DNA of 64,000 nucleotides from Casuarina equisetifolia (GCA_028551475.1 CM052356.1:15279884-15343883), one strand, 5' to 3'; positions 1 through 11,700 are shown, numbered from the stretch's first letter. A program made the numbers and translations. Notes: generated from the sequence alone by a model not told the origin.

Positions 1-272
1 TAGATTTGCGCACCGTTGGATAGGCAAATCTCACCGGAAATGTTTCCTTTCTCATCCAAGATCGAGCGCCTCCTCCAAGCTATCGAATCATGTCCAGGTT
101 CATCATTCACCAACCTCAAATTCAAAATATTCAAATAGATTGATATAGATTGATATAGGGTTTTTCAAAACCTAGATTCGAAATTATGTATTAGATTAGA
201 TTGATATAGGGTTTTTATTTCCTTTTGTATACATTTGTGATATGTCTATAAATTAGACATCGTTTTGTACAA
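1..272. other. No gene recognised; flank of the kinase relic
   Basis: This AT-rich stretch precedes the first recognisable leucine-rich repeats. A phrase around ATTGATATAG occurs several times between 138 and 210. I see no signal peptide or LRR N-terminal cap that would complete the receptor gene to the right, so its 5' end is either lost or too decayed to read. Confidence 0.4.
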
Positions 273-2556
273 ATGATTAATCAAATTGAAGTATTTCATT
301 TTCCGCGTATTATTAGGGTTCTTTATGTTCTTCATGTTCTTGAGAAATTGATTCAATTTGTCAAGGATAATTCATTTTTAACTCTTCGCATGGATAGCAG
401 CAGGTTAATTGGTCCCATCCCTTCCACTTTTGGAAACTTGAGAAGGTTGACGTTCTTGGATCTGTCACTGAACAAACTTTCTGGTCCCATCCCGACAGAA
501 ATTGGGAAAATCAAAACTTTGAGGAGTCTAAGCCTTCAGACAAACAATCTTACCAGTCCCATCCCAACATCATTCTATGACCTTCTAAACCTTACAGCTC
601 TCCGTCTCCACCGGAATAACCTATACGGTCCCATTTCGGAAGAGATAGGAAACTTGAAGTCACTTGTGAGTCTCAACTTACATGAAAATAAACTCAATGG
701 TTCTCTTCCACCTTCAGTTGGTAACTTGAGCAACTTAGAGGTTTTGTACATTCGTGACAATCAATTCTTCGGTTCCATCCCTCGAGAGGTGGAAAACCTC
801 ATGAAGTTGACCGTATTTCTAGCGGGCGGAAACAAATTTACTGGTTATTTACCAGAAAGAATTTGTCGAGGTGGAGTTCATCAATATTTTACTGCAGATA
901 GCAATAATCTAACAGGTCCGATTCCAAAGAGAATGAGAAACTGCACAACTTTAGTAAGAATTCGTCTAGATGGGAACCAGCTGACTGGAAATATATCAGA
1001 AATTTTTGGTGTTTATGCCAACTTGACTTATATAAATCTTAGCAACAACAACTTCTCTGGTGAACTTTCATCTAACTGGGGAAAAAGTTTAGGGCTGACA
1101 GACCTAGAAATGGCAGGGAATCATATCACTGGTAGTATACCACTTGAGATTGGAAACGCTACTCAACTATGTCGTCTTGATCTTTCTTCAAATCACTTGG
1201 CTGGGGAGATACCTAGAGAACTTGGAAAGCTGATTTCCTTGATAGATGTTAGATTAAGTAACAATCAGCTCTAAGGCAAAATTCCTTCAGAGGTTAGGTC
1301 CCTGACAAACCTCGAGTACCTTGACTTCTCTGCAAACAGATGGACCGAGTCTATTCCAGAATGCATCGGGAACTTCCCAAAATTGCACTACATGAATCTA
1401 AGCGACAACGAACTCAGCCATGGGGGAGTTAGTTCAACTATCCGTTGTTGATCTGAGCCATAACCATCTCACGGGAGACGTACCAACGGAGTTCAGGAAC
1501 CTGCAAAGCTTGTTGACAATGAATATCTCCCACAATAACCTTTCTGGCATTCTTCCGAGTGCCTTTGAGGATATGCATGGCTTGATGTATGCTAATATTG
1601 CATTCAATGATTTCTGGGGTCCAATTCCCAACAACACAACATTTCAAGATGCTCCAATAGAAGCATTGGAGGGGAACAAAGGATTGTGTGGCAATGTAAA
1701 AGGACTACAACCTTGCCAAACATCGACAATGGAAAGGGACCGCGGGGTCGTGCTCATTATCATATTCTCTATTTTAGGAGTACTTTTGCTTCAAACTACA
1801 CTTATGGGAACGGTATGTTTTATAAGAAGAAAGAGAAAGATGTCCAAAAAGCAAGACGAGTACCTGTATGCAATATTAACATTAGATGGGAGAGATTTGT
1901 ACAGAGATATCATAGCAGCCACCGAGGACTTCAATGCCATGTATTGCATCGGAAGGGGGGAATGTGGAAGCATCTACAAGGCTCAGCTGCGATCGGGTAA
2001 CATAGTGGCTGTAAAGAAAATTAACACCTTATTTAATGATGATGATGTGACTGATCGAAAGGAATTTCTCAACGAGATAACGGTATTGACAAAAATCCGA
2101 CACCGGAACATTGTGAAGCTCCATGGGTTTTGTTCAAATGCCCGGCACTCGTTTTTGATTTACGAATATCTTAAGAAGGGAAGCTTGGCCTCTATCCTAA
2201 GCAAAGAAGAAGAAGCTAAAGAACTAAGTTGGAGCAGAAGGGTGAATGTTGTTAAAGATGTGGCCCATGCTCTGGCATACTTGCATCATCTTTGCTCCCC
2301 ACCCATCGTTCACAGAGACATATCAAGCAAGAATATTTTGTTGGATTCTGATTATGTTGCTCATGTTTCTGACTTCGGCATTGCTAAGCTTCTGAAGCTA
2401 AACTCATCAAATTGGACCGGCTTTGCAGGCACATTGGGATATACAGCACCAGGTAAGAGTTACCTAACACTTCTTTCAATGAAGAGCATCAAACGCTAAA
2501 TTCTTTTCAAACTTTTTTGGCAGAGATTGCTTACACAAATAAAGTGACTGAGAAAT
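273..2556 (+). pseudogene. LRR receptor-like kinase relic, 5' part (MIK2-like)
   Basis: This is the larger part of a decayed LRR receptor-like kinase of the MIK2-like (subfamily XII) type, which normally sits in the plasma membrane and relays extracellular peptide signals. About eleven plant-type LRRs (GPIPxxxGNL repeats) run from about 390 to 1270, followed by three more to about 1620. A transmembrane segment lies near 1740-1830, and the kinase begins near 1900 with a glycine loop (GRGECGS), the VAIK-like VAVKK, HRDISSKN and DFG. A short intron, 2453-2523 (GTAAGA...GGCAG), splits the APE codon, as in intact relatives. It looks non-functional: a stop at 1272-1274 ends the first LRR frame, a frame change lies just before 1420, the signal peptide is missing, and a copia element interrupts the kinase C-lobe at 2556. 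The remainder resumes at 8804. MIK2-like assignment is by pattern memory. Confidence 0.85.
2552..2556. repeat. Target site duplication GAAAT, left copy
   Basis: The five bases GAAAT abut the TGTTAATA start of the left LTR. The same five bases follow the right LTR at 8804-8808. This is the usual 5-bp duplication made by Ty1/copia integrase and fixes the element's borders. Confidence 0.9.
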
Positions 2557-2819
2557 TGTTAATATTTGTTACTTTTTGTTGTATTGGGCATTAGGCCCGT
2601 TTTCATTCATTTATTGTAATTAGGGCCTTAGGCCCAATTGTTTGTGAGATGGGCTAGGTTTAACCTAGCCCATTTGTGGGCACCGGCGATTCGTCGGTGC
2701 CTATTATTCCTTCAGACAACTTTGTATTTTTCCTTTTTTTTGAGCAAGTGTATAGAGAGAAGCTTCTTCACTTGATTTCGTGCTATAACCTCTTATATGA
2801 TCCGGTTTGGTTTCTAAGA
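2557..2819 (+). repeat. Left LTR of the copia element
   Basis: A 263-bp direct repeat of 8541-8803, starting TGTTAATA and ending TTTCTAAGA just before the primer binding site. It holds three palindromic blocks: GGGCCTTAGGCCC near 2622, a longer one centred near 2659 (GGGCTAGG...CCTAGCCC), and CACCGGCGA...CGGTG near 2681. A TATA-like TTATATGA lies near its 3' end (about 2793). Confidence 0.93.
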
Positions 2820-2834
2820 TGGTATCGGAGAGCC
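2820..2834 (+). other. Primer binding site (tRNA-Met type)
   Basis: The sequence TGGTATCGGAGAGCC lies directly after the left LTR. It resembles the TGGTATCAGAGC primer site, complementary to the 3' end of initiator tRNA-Met, that most plant copia elements use for minus-strand DNA synthesis. Confidence 0.85.
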
Positions 2835-3159
2835 AGGTTGGGTTCTTCGCACAATCGGGTATGTTTTTTTCTCCTCTCGCAACTCTTATTTTCTTTTCTC
2901 TTATAGTTTAAGAGTTGTTGTTGTCTCCTTGCTCCATTGGTTGTCTTTGTTCCGAAAATACTTCGATCTATATCTTGATCGTTCTCTTCTTTGGTCTGTT
3001 TGGTATTTTTTGGGTCAAAATCGCGTTTTCTATTTCTGGGTTTGTTCTTCGTGTTCTTCATGGTTCAGGTTCCTTCTGCTGCGTTTGATCTGTTAGGTTT
3101 TTTTTTTTTGTTGCCTAAACACGTTGTTAAAACACGTGTTTTGCCCCCCTTCAAACACT

Positions 3160-3655
3160 TCGTTTCACTTGAGTGAAAATGCACCGTTTTCACTCATATC
3201 TTTTCTGTCAGTCTTCAAACTCACCGTTTAACTTATTTAAAGGGTGTGTTCCCTCAGTTCACTTTAAACTCACCGTTTAACTTACTTAAACGGTGCGTTT
3301 ATTCCTTTAGTTCCAAACTCACCGTTTCACTTACTTAAACGGTGCGTTTTGTCAGTTAGTTGAAACTCACCGTTCCACTTGTCTCCACGGTGTGTTTTGT
3401 CGGTTCACCAAAACTCACCATTTCACTTACTTGAACGGTGCGTTTTGTCTCTGTTTTTCTTCTTCCTCCAAACTCACCGTTTCCTTCCCTAAACGATGCG
3501 TTCCACCCGTTTGCTAAATCCCACCGTTTCATTTATTTAAACGGTGCATTTTTAGCTCTCGTTCGCTAAACCTACCGTTTCATTTATTTAAACGGTGCGT
3601 TTTAGCTCCTCTCTCAAAACACACTCGACCACCGTTAAACGGTGCGTTTTATTCT
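3160..3655 (+). repeat. Array of ~9 inverted-repeat units in the copia leader
   Basis: About nine units spaced 48-58 bp apart, beginning near 3217, 3266, 3314, 3363, 3411, 3469, 3516, 3567 and 3617. Each unit has the plan CACCGTTT - 8 to 12 bases - AAACGGTG, usually followed by CGTTTT. The two arms can pair as a hairpin in DNA or RNA, and a diverged lead-in copy lies at 3160-3190. The AACGG core also matches a known MYB-type promoter motif. The array lies between the primer site and gag, so it is in the transcribed leader. Its role is unknown: enhancer, packaging signal or translation control are all possible. Confidence 0.85.
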
Positions 3656-3941
3656 TCTTCCTCATTCACAGAGGCATAAAACGCACTGCTTCTCTCACTG
3701 AGCTCTTTTCTTCCATTTTTCCTTCACCGGCGCCGCCTTCCTGAGCTACTCCGGTACAGTGAGCTTCGTCTCTCTACTTCGCTCCTCCACATCTCCATTT
3801 TTCCCTTTCAAAACACCATTTGTAGCTTCTATTTCCTTCTTTCTCTATACGGACGGGGCTGTTCTTTCCCCAACAGCTCTTCCTTTCTCCATTCTGGCGA
3901 AAACAAGGTTCCATCTTTCACTGGATCCTAGCTCTGTCACT

Positions 3942-4860
3942 ATGAGTTCTAGTTCAGAAACATCTCTACTTGGAACACCCCCTTCAGTTCCGGCCACTTT
4001 GCTCCTGGCCCCTGGAGATGTATCTACGGCTATTTTAGTCCCTCAACTGCTTACTAGTCCTGCCGATTATTTCACTTGGAAACGTAAAATGCTAATTGCA
4101 CTTGGATCTAGAGATAAGATCGATCTTATCAATGGGAAATTTCCTAGGCCTGATGCTAGTGATCCTCATGTTGGTTTGTGGGATAAATGTAATCTGATTG
4201 TTCTCTCTTGGTTGATGAATTCGGTATCTCCTGAGCTTGCCAATGCTATTTCTCTTTGTTCTGATGCTTTTGTTGCTTGGAAATTACTTGAGACACGATA
4301 TTCTCAAGTAACTGGAACACGTCAGTATGATTTAGAGCAGCAAATTTCTGAAGTGAAACAACAACCCCATGAGTCAGTTGCTAAGTATTTCTCTCGTCTC
4401 TCAGACTTATAGGCGGAATTAGATAAGTGCTTGCTTATAACCCAATGTAATCAGTGCAACAAGTGTCCATGTAATTATCCAGTTCTTCTAGCAAAACAAC
4501 AGGATACTCGACGTGTTATGCATTTTTTACTTGGCCTCCAGTCTTCTTATGCTACTGTGAAGAGTAACATTACTTCTCGCAGTACTATGCCTTCTCTTGA
4601 TGAGGTTTTTCAGCAAGTTGTTAATGAGGAGCATCAGAGAAGCCTACATGTTGATAGTGGGAGAACAGATCTGCAGGCATTCAATGTTAAGGCTCCCTTG
4701 TCATCTGGAAGGGGGTTTGGAAACAGTCTGCGAGATCTTTTGTCGACTACTTCAGGGTATTCTCGATCATCCCCTTCTGCTAGATTAGGACAAGGATTGT
4801 CTCCTTTTTTTGTGATCATTGTAAACGTTTAGGACACACCAAAGATCGGTGTTATCAGTT
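3942..4860 (+). mobile_element. gag-like region of the copia element
   Basis: A fossil coding region encoding a copia Gag-like protein. It has the Y-F-T-W-K-R capsid motif (like the NYxxW motif of the family), the following SWLMNSVSPEL helix block, and a CxxC-type zinc-knuckle-like stretch near the end (CKRLGHTKDRC) that would bind the element's RNA. It belongs to the element 2557-8803 and is broken. Confidence 0.8.
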
Positions 4861-7800
4861 GATTGGTTCTCCAGATAAGCCTCCTTCTGCTAGGCCTTCC
4901 CCTACTCGGCCTTCTTCTTCTAGGCCACCTTCTACTGGGCCTAAGAATCAGAAGAAGAGCGGTGGTCGCACCGCACATGTCGTTGGCATTGATTTTGAGG
5001 ATCGGCCTCCCCCACCTGTTAGTAGTGTGGCATCAGTTGAGGCACCTAGCCCAGCTGGTCAGAGTCTTTCCCCTGAGCAATACCAGCAAGTTGTCCAGCT
5101 TCTTAGTCACTTTGGACCTTCTGAGCCTACAAGGACCTTTGCAGGTACTATTTTTGCAGGTACTGTTTCTCCTTTGTCGAATTTATGTACCTCTGATTGG
5201 CTTATTGATTTTGGAGCTAGTGATCACATTACTTATGACCTCACATGCATGGAGAACATTAGGCCTTATGCATCAAACCCCATTTCTGTCACATTACCTG
5301 ATAATAGTAGTGTGGTTGTAACCCATGTTGGCACTGTTCGTATCTCCCCCTCTGTCATACACTATGACGTATTGTATGTACCTTCCTTTAAATGCAAACT
5401 TTTGTCAGTTGCAAAGTTTACCCGTGACAGTTATTGTCTCGTCACCTTTTATCCACATTTTTGTTTCTTCCAGGACCATTTGACTGGGACAGTACTGGGG
5501 CTAGGCAGGGCTGAGCGTCGCCTATATCATCTAGTGTCACCAATGGATGCCACAGCAGATGTTGTTTATTCCATTGTTAAAACTCTTGTTTGTAATGCTC
5601 CTAAGAGAGCTAATGCTTGTCAAAACTCTATGTTTAAGAATAATGTTTTAAGTAATCAAGAAACTCTTTGGCACTGTCGTTTTGGCCATTCTTCATGTTA
5701 TAAATCTTCTAGTTCCTTTTACCCCATTTGTCCCCTGGCTAAACAGACACGCCTTCCTTTTTCTACTAGCACCTCGCGTACTAGTTCTATTTTTGAATTA
5801 GTGCATGTTGATATCTGGGGGCCCCATCGCACCCTTAATCATGATGGCTCTCGTTACTTTTTGACCATTGTTGATGATTTTTCACGAGGGACTTGGGTTT
5901 TTCTTATGTGTTACAAAAGTCAAGCTTTGCTTTTCTTGCGTTCCTTCTTTGCCATGGTTAAAACCCAATTCCGTTCTAGAGTTCATCGAGTACGCTCTGA
6001 CAATGGTTCCGAGTTTTTTAGTCATGAGTATATTTCCTTTCTTGAGCTTTGTGGAGTCCATCATGAGAGTTCTTGTGTCTACACACCTCAGCAGAACGGT
6101 GTTGTTGAGTGCAAACATCGCCATATTCTCGATGTTGCACGAGCCTTGCGTTTTCAGGCTGATGTTCCAGTGAGGTATTGGGGAGAGTGTGTTTTGACCA
6201 CCACCCATATTATAAACCGCCTCCCTACTCCTGTCTTAGATGGGAAAACACCGTTTGATGTTCTTTTTGGGAAACCTCCTTGCATATCTCACCTTCGAGT
6301 TTTTGGGTGTCTTTGTTATGCTGTAGTCATACCACGTGGAGATAAATTTGCCCCACGTGTTGTGGCTTGTGTATTTATGGGTTACCCTTCGTCCCAAAAG
6401 GGTTATCGAGTTCTTGACCTTGCCACTCATAATTTCTTGGTTGTTAGGGATGTTGTCTTTCATGAATCTGTTTTTCCTTTTTCTCAGCTTGTGCCCTCTC
6501 CGTCAGCTACTTCCCTTGCTGAAGACCAGTCTTTTTCCTCTTTAGAGCCGAGTTCAGTTTCAGTTCCATCAGTAAGTCCCCAGTCTATCTCTGACCCGAT
6601 TCTCCCTGACCCATCTCCTTCTTTCACTTCACCTGATTCACCTCCTCCATCTTTTCCTTCTGATGTTGATATTGTGTGTTCACCCATCATAGACTCACCT
6701 ACGGATGTCATCCCTAGTGATTCGCCCATTGTGGACACTCCCACAGCGGTCATTCCAGCCACACCTGCACCACATGTTCGTCGTTCACAGCGAGAGACTA
6801 GACCACCCATTTGGACTCAAGACTATCATTGTAATCTTGTCTCTGCTATCAGTACCCCCGGTCCTAGTGATATTCCATATTCTATCTCTCATTTTGTGAC
6901 TCTCGACAATTTATCTCCCACACATCGTGCCTTTATTGCCTCCATTTCCTTTATTCAGGAACCACACTATTATCATGAGGCCATTCGTGATCCCCGCTGG
7001 ATTGATGCTATGGTCAATGAACTTCATGCATTGGAGGCTAATAAGACTTGGATGTTGGTTCCTTTGCCCCCGGGTTGCAAACCAATTGGTTGTCGATGGG
7101 TTTATAAGATTAAGTACCATGCAGATGGATCCATTGAGAGGTATAAGGCTCATCTTGTAGCCAAAGGTTACACTCAACGTTATGACATTGATTATGAAGA
7201 AACTTTCTCACCAGTGGCTAAAATGGTCACCGTTCGATGCATCATGTCTTTAGCTTTTATGTTTCATTGGCCACTACATCAGATGGATGTTCATAACGCC
7301 TTCCTCCATGGTGACTTGCATGAGGAGGTGTACATGTCTCTACCTCCAGGGATCAAGACTTCCCCCACAGATTCCCCCAAGGTCTGTCGTTTACTCAAGT
7401 CTATTTATGGACTTAAGCAGGCATCGCGGCAATGGTACGCCAAGTTTACAGCTGCTCTCCTAGAAGCTGGTTTTTGTCAATCTTGGCATGATTATGCTTT
7501 GTTTACCCTCCGGCGTCGCTCCACTGTTGTTGCTATCTTGCTTTATGTTGATGACATGTTGATTACTGGTAACAGTGAATCGGCCATAGCACAGGTAAAA
7601 ACTCATCTTTCCTCCAGATTCCATATGAAAGATTTGGGTCAAACTAAATACTTTCTTGGAATTGAGATTGCTCGGTCCGCGAGTGGTATTTGTCTCAGTC
7701 AGCACAAGTACGCTTTGGAGTTGGTTTCAAAAGCTGGCCTCTCTGGAGCACAGCCTTGTAAAATTCCCATAGATCAAAATCTTAAGATTACTTCTTCAGA

Positions 7801-8535
7801 CTTTGATGAGAGCGCACCAGTTTCTGTGGATGACCCTCTCCTGACTAATTTAGGTCCTTATCAGCGACTTCTTGGGCGTCTGATTTATCTTACTCATACT
7901 CGGCCCGACATTAACTATCCAGTTCAGATCCTTAGCCAGTTTATGCATGCTCCCAAATCCTCTCATATGGATATGGCCCTTAAAATTATTAAATATCTGA
8001 AATGCACTCCAAGATTAGGGATCTTCATGCCTTCTCACAAGGATTTTCAGTTAACAGGGTTTTGTGATTCAGATTGGGCCGTTTGCCCTATGTCGCGGCG
8101 TTCTCTCACCGGCTTTTGCATTAAGCTGGGTGATTCCTTGATTTCTTGGCGGACCAAGAAACAAGCTACAGTTTCTCGATCATCTTCAGAGGCAGAATAT
8201 CGAGCCATGGCCACTACTGTCTGTGAAATTGTTTGGCTCCATGGTCTCCTCAGTGATTTATGGGTGATTGTCCCTCGGCCCATTCCTCTTTATTGTGATA
8301 ATGAAGCAGTTGTCCACATTGCGAACAATCCCATATTTCATGAGCAGACCAAACATATTAAGATCGACTGTCACTTTATTCGTGAGAAACAATAACGGGG
8401 CTTAATTCAGACTCGTAGTATCCGAACTCATGATTAGCCTGCCGACCTGCTTACCAAAGCCTTGGGTAGTAGACAGCATAATTATCTTCTTTCCAAGCTT
8501 GGTGTATTTGATGTGTACAAATCAACAGCTTGAGG
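4861..8535 (+). mobile_element. pol region of the copia element
   Basis: A long fossil coding region with the parts of a Ty1/copia polyprotein in order: retropepsin region (around WLIDFGASDH, near 5200), GAG-pre-integrase zinc-binding block (LWHCRFGHSS, near 5670), integrase core (from HVDIWGPH, with RSDNGSEF and the later P-Q-Q-N-G motif), reverse transcriptase (from about 7080, with YVDDMLITG near 7545), and RNase H (SSSEAEYRAMA, DNEAVVHIA) with its C-terminal tail running to about 8535. Integrase before RT is diagnostic of copia rather than gypsy. Treated as a fossil. Confidence 0.92.
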
Positions 8536-8540
8536 GGGGT
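8529..8540 (+). other. Polypurine tract of the copia element
   Basis: A G-rich run (TTGAGGGGGGT) lies directly before the right LTR, where plus-strand DNA synthesis of LTR elements starts. Confidence 0.75.
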
Positions 8541-8803
8541 TGTTAATATTTGTTACTTTTTGTTGTATTGGGCATTAGGCCCGTTTTCATTCATTTATTG
8601 TAATTAGGGCCTTAGGCCCAATTGTTTGTGAGATGGGCTAGGTTTAACCTAGCCCATTCGTGGGCACCGGCGATTTGCCGGTGCCTATTATTCCTTCAGA
8701 CGGCTTTGTATTTTTCCTTTTTTTTTAGTAAATGTATAGAGAGAAGCTTCTTCACCTAATTTGGTGCTATAACCTCTTATATGATCCGGTTTGGTTTCTA
8801 AGA
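8541..8803 (+). repeat. Right LTR of the copia element
   Basis: Direct repeat of the left LTR, the same length (263 bp), with about 11 differences by eye, clustered in the second half. The palindromic blocks are kept, and the CACCGG...CCGGTG hairpin differs at its loop side from the left copy but still pairs. Confidence 0.93.
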
Positions 8804-9120
8804 GAAATGATGTCTATAGCTTTGGAGTGCTAGCACTTGAAGTGATCAAAGGGAATTATCTCGGGGATTTCATTTCGACTGCATTGTTTCCACCTGCAAA
8901 CGTTAAACTGACGGAGATATTGGATCAATGCCTTCCACCTCCCACCGTTCAGATTGAGGACGAACTGATAAAGATTGCAAGTTGTGCTACTGTTTGCTTG
9001 GGTGCAAATCCCTAGAATAGGCCAAGCATGCATTCAATTTCTCATATGTTATCAGCCTTAGCTGTGCAGATTCCTCGATCACACCTAAAGCATTTGGATG
9101 GGTCTGAATCATCCGGCTAG
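8804..9120 (+). pseudogene. LRR receptor-like kinase relic, 3' part
   Basis: The kinase C-lobe of the gene interrupted at 2556. It starts with the second GAAAT copy and continues with DVYSFG-like sequence (VYSFGVLALEVIKG), GDFIS, LTEILDQ, and the terminal A-T-VCLGANP and NRPSM-like segments ending at the TAG at 9118-9120. These are subdomains IX-XI of plant LRR kinases. A TAG at 9013-9015 replaces the codon before NRPSM, and the junction next to the insertion is out of phase with typical relatives, so this part is also decayed. It shows that the receptor gene was near full length at its 3' end before the element landed. Confidence 0.85.
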
Positions 9121-9689
9121 ATGGTGTATCCACAGCGGATATATGAACTTATTGAAAGCATATCTGATGATTTATGTTTGTCATCCCAAAATAACTTCTT
9201 ATGGTTTAAGTGTTACAAAATTTCTAGCGTCGGATCACAAAATTGAGTCCACACTCCAACTATGTTTCTACAATAATAGAACTATTTGTTAGTTTTATGC
9301 TGAACATAGTAGATGACATGTAAGAATGCAAGTTATATCCGTCAAGTAGAGTAAAGCAAATCATATTTGCTCTTGACCTCGTTCTGGAAAGAGGTACTTT
9401 GTTGGCGTTCGGCCCTGCTGTAAGATGAGCGATTATGATATTTTTTTTCAATAACATTTATCACTTAAAACGAAAATAAAATTTACTTGTTGGAGGTCTA
9501 CATATTATGTCGGTTACAATGGTAACTTTCCTTTGTCCCATGCTAAAAGTCAAGAAAGTTGATGTTTTCTTGCCAAACTCCAAACTCTTAGGTGTTTGCA
9601 AGTTTTTGGTCTCGCAGCAAAAGATCGTGAATTTTTTATTATTAAAATATGGAAATTTAGGGATTAAACATCTAGATGTTCAATACCAC

Positions 9690-9805
9690 AAAGCAAATGT
9701 GAAGACCAAAAGGGCATTATAACAAAGTAGGGGTGTGGAAGAGTTGGATGTCAAACCTGAGACCTCTTGATCCCCGGTGACATGATCTGCCAACTAAGTC
9801 AAATG
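9690..9805 (-). repeat. tRNA-derived SINE-like or tRNA-like relic
   Basis: On the minus strand a box-A-like TGACTTAGTTGG is followed, at tRNA-like spacing, by a box-B-like GGTTTGACATCC. This is the internal RNA polymerase III promoter plan of tRNA genes and tRNA-derived SINEs. The acceptor stem does not fold and I see no clear A-rich tail, so it is at best a decayed copy. Confidence 0.3.
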
Positions 9806-11399
9806 TCTACTGACAATAGCCAAGTAAAGCTTTTGCCATTTTTGGTATGTTGATATGCAAATGCATTTGTTGTAAAGACGTCACTTTTAGCTTCACCACT
9901 TAATCAAAATGACATAGCCCTTGAAATAAGTGACAAATATATTCTCCTTATCTATCTTTTCACATCCAATACATATAAAAGAGTTGTTGAGTATAATATA
10001 AATAAAGTCAAATTCTAGTGAAAGGTAAAAAATAAAAATAAAAAACAAAAAAATGCAGAATCTTATCTAAAGTCAACTCAAGAGTAAGGAGATCTCTTCT
10101 CCTTATAAAGAGAATTTTCAAATGAGATTAAGTAATGTGAAATTTTTGTTATACTATTCTTAATATACTCTCTTGTAACAATGTAGGTTATGAACTTTAT
10201 GATATAGATATACATTCCTTTGTAAATCATCATTAGTTGTAAACTTATTTAGAATGATTTAGTCTCCTAACATTATGCTCAATACTATACTCAAAAACCA
10301 ATTTTACTTAAAAGTCACCATAAAAAAAAAACAAGGTATTTTTCCTTTATAAAGAGGATTTGAAAGTAATATGTAGGAAATATAAGACTTTTATCATGTT
10401 ATGTTAGGTAGGAGTCAAAACTAGAATTAAAAACAAAATAATACTTTTAATTTGGAGTTCTCCTATTTTACCTATACATATAAGGAATAAAATTTAAGTT
10501 TTAATACTATATTAAAAAGTTTACTTCTTTCCTGTAAAACTATCTTGAAAGATATAAGAATACATCTATAGACAAGAACTATGACAGACCAATAGATTGC
10601 TGGAAGAGAATAAAAAACTAACTTGAAACAAGTTCGTTTGCTTAATAGCAAGCACAAATAAATTAATGAAAGATGGTGGCAGGTCATTTTCACACCTCTG
10701 CATGATGTACATCTTCATAGTTATAGCACAAAAATTATTTATAGTAAATGACATCCATGTCTTTCTCCAGCCTTCACTATCAAACATTGTCATGGAGAAG
10801 ATGCAAGACAATTCCTTGTTTTGATGCTTGATGTAAATGGATATTAATAAAGAATGACGGGTAGACGTGCCACAAATAAAGCCCAAAACCAGGATGACAT
10901 CCTTTCAACCAACCCTTGGGAAGGTATGCTTTATGATATGCTTCTTTTTGTTTCTCCAACTCATGAAGATTGCAACTTGTGCAACTCTTTTACGTGCCTT
11001 AGAAGCAGAGCTTGTAACAGGACCTTCAACGGAGAATTCTTCCCAAAATGGGGGATTAAGCTTCTTCTTCCTTCCTCTACTGGTGTTTGATTGTAAAAGA
11101 GATAGAATTGAGTTTATTTAGATAGGTTCCACTCAAAAGGTGAAACGACCTCCTTACATTGAGTTTAACATTCTACACCTGTTTTAGATTACTCATATAT
11201 ATATGTATGGCCATTTTGATAGTTGTGGTTTCTGGAAGACAAACTTCTTCTTCCTATTTACATAGTAATCGCATACACATTGGGCTCTTACTATCTATCT
11301 TTCTACGTTGGGCCTGCATGCTTGAGAAGAAATTGAAAAGCTGTCCAAAAGATTGTTGCCACGTGTTTAGTCTTTCATTCAGTAGTTAGTAACCGTTGA

Positions 11400-11700
11400 A
11401 TGCTTTTGCAAATAACAACACCCCTTTCCTTCAGTCCAACCTTTTCCTCAAGGTTGAATTATGGAAACTGAAGTTGTAGACATTCTTTGCCTTCCAATGT
11501 AGCCTGAACGGGAGACAATCCTTCCCAGTAAATCTGTACTTCTCTTCTCTGTCTAGACCTAGGACATTATAGGTCTATTTATAATAAGGTTCTTGTACAT
11601 GTGAACTAACAATGCGAGCTTCCTCTTGCTCTATCAATCCGTTTCATCCAAACCCAATTTGCTCTGGGCCTCGTTGTGGAAACTTCTGGCGAATTCGTCT
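11400..11700 (-). mobile_element. Ty3/gypsy chromovirus scrap (chromodomain end)
   Basis: Read on the minus strand, the segment resembles the end of a Ty3/gypsy polyprotein: a chromodomain-like WEGLSPVQAT-type block followed by a QLQFP...FNLEEKV tail, a common ending in plant chromoviruses. The rest of the element is not recognisable around it. It is an old, heavily broken fragment. Confidence 0.55.

Larger units (their letters stand above)
2557..8803 (+). mobile_element. Ty1/copia LTR retrotransposon inserted in an LRR kinase relic
   Basis: A full-length Ty1/copia-superfamily element of about 6.25 kb in sense orientation to the host gene. Parts in order: 263-bp left LTR, tRNA-Met-type primer binding site, long leader with a tandem array, gag-like region, pol with protease, integrase, reverse transcriptase and RNase H in copia order (integrase before RT), polypurine tract and 263-bp right LTR. 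GAAAT duplications flank it. By eye the LTRs differ at about 11 of 263 positions, suggesting an insertion roughly 1.5-3.5 million years ago under commonly used plant rates, older if this lineage evolves slowly. It is nearly whole in layout but broken, with about two or three interruptions of the coding frame. It is treated here as a fossil. Confidence 0.95.

Noticed and set aside
10854-11121. Overlapping plus-strand frames
   Set aside because: No resemblance to known proteins; they lie near an old gypsy scrap and are probably chance.
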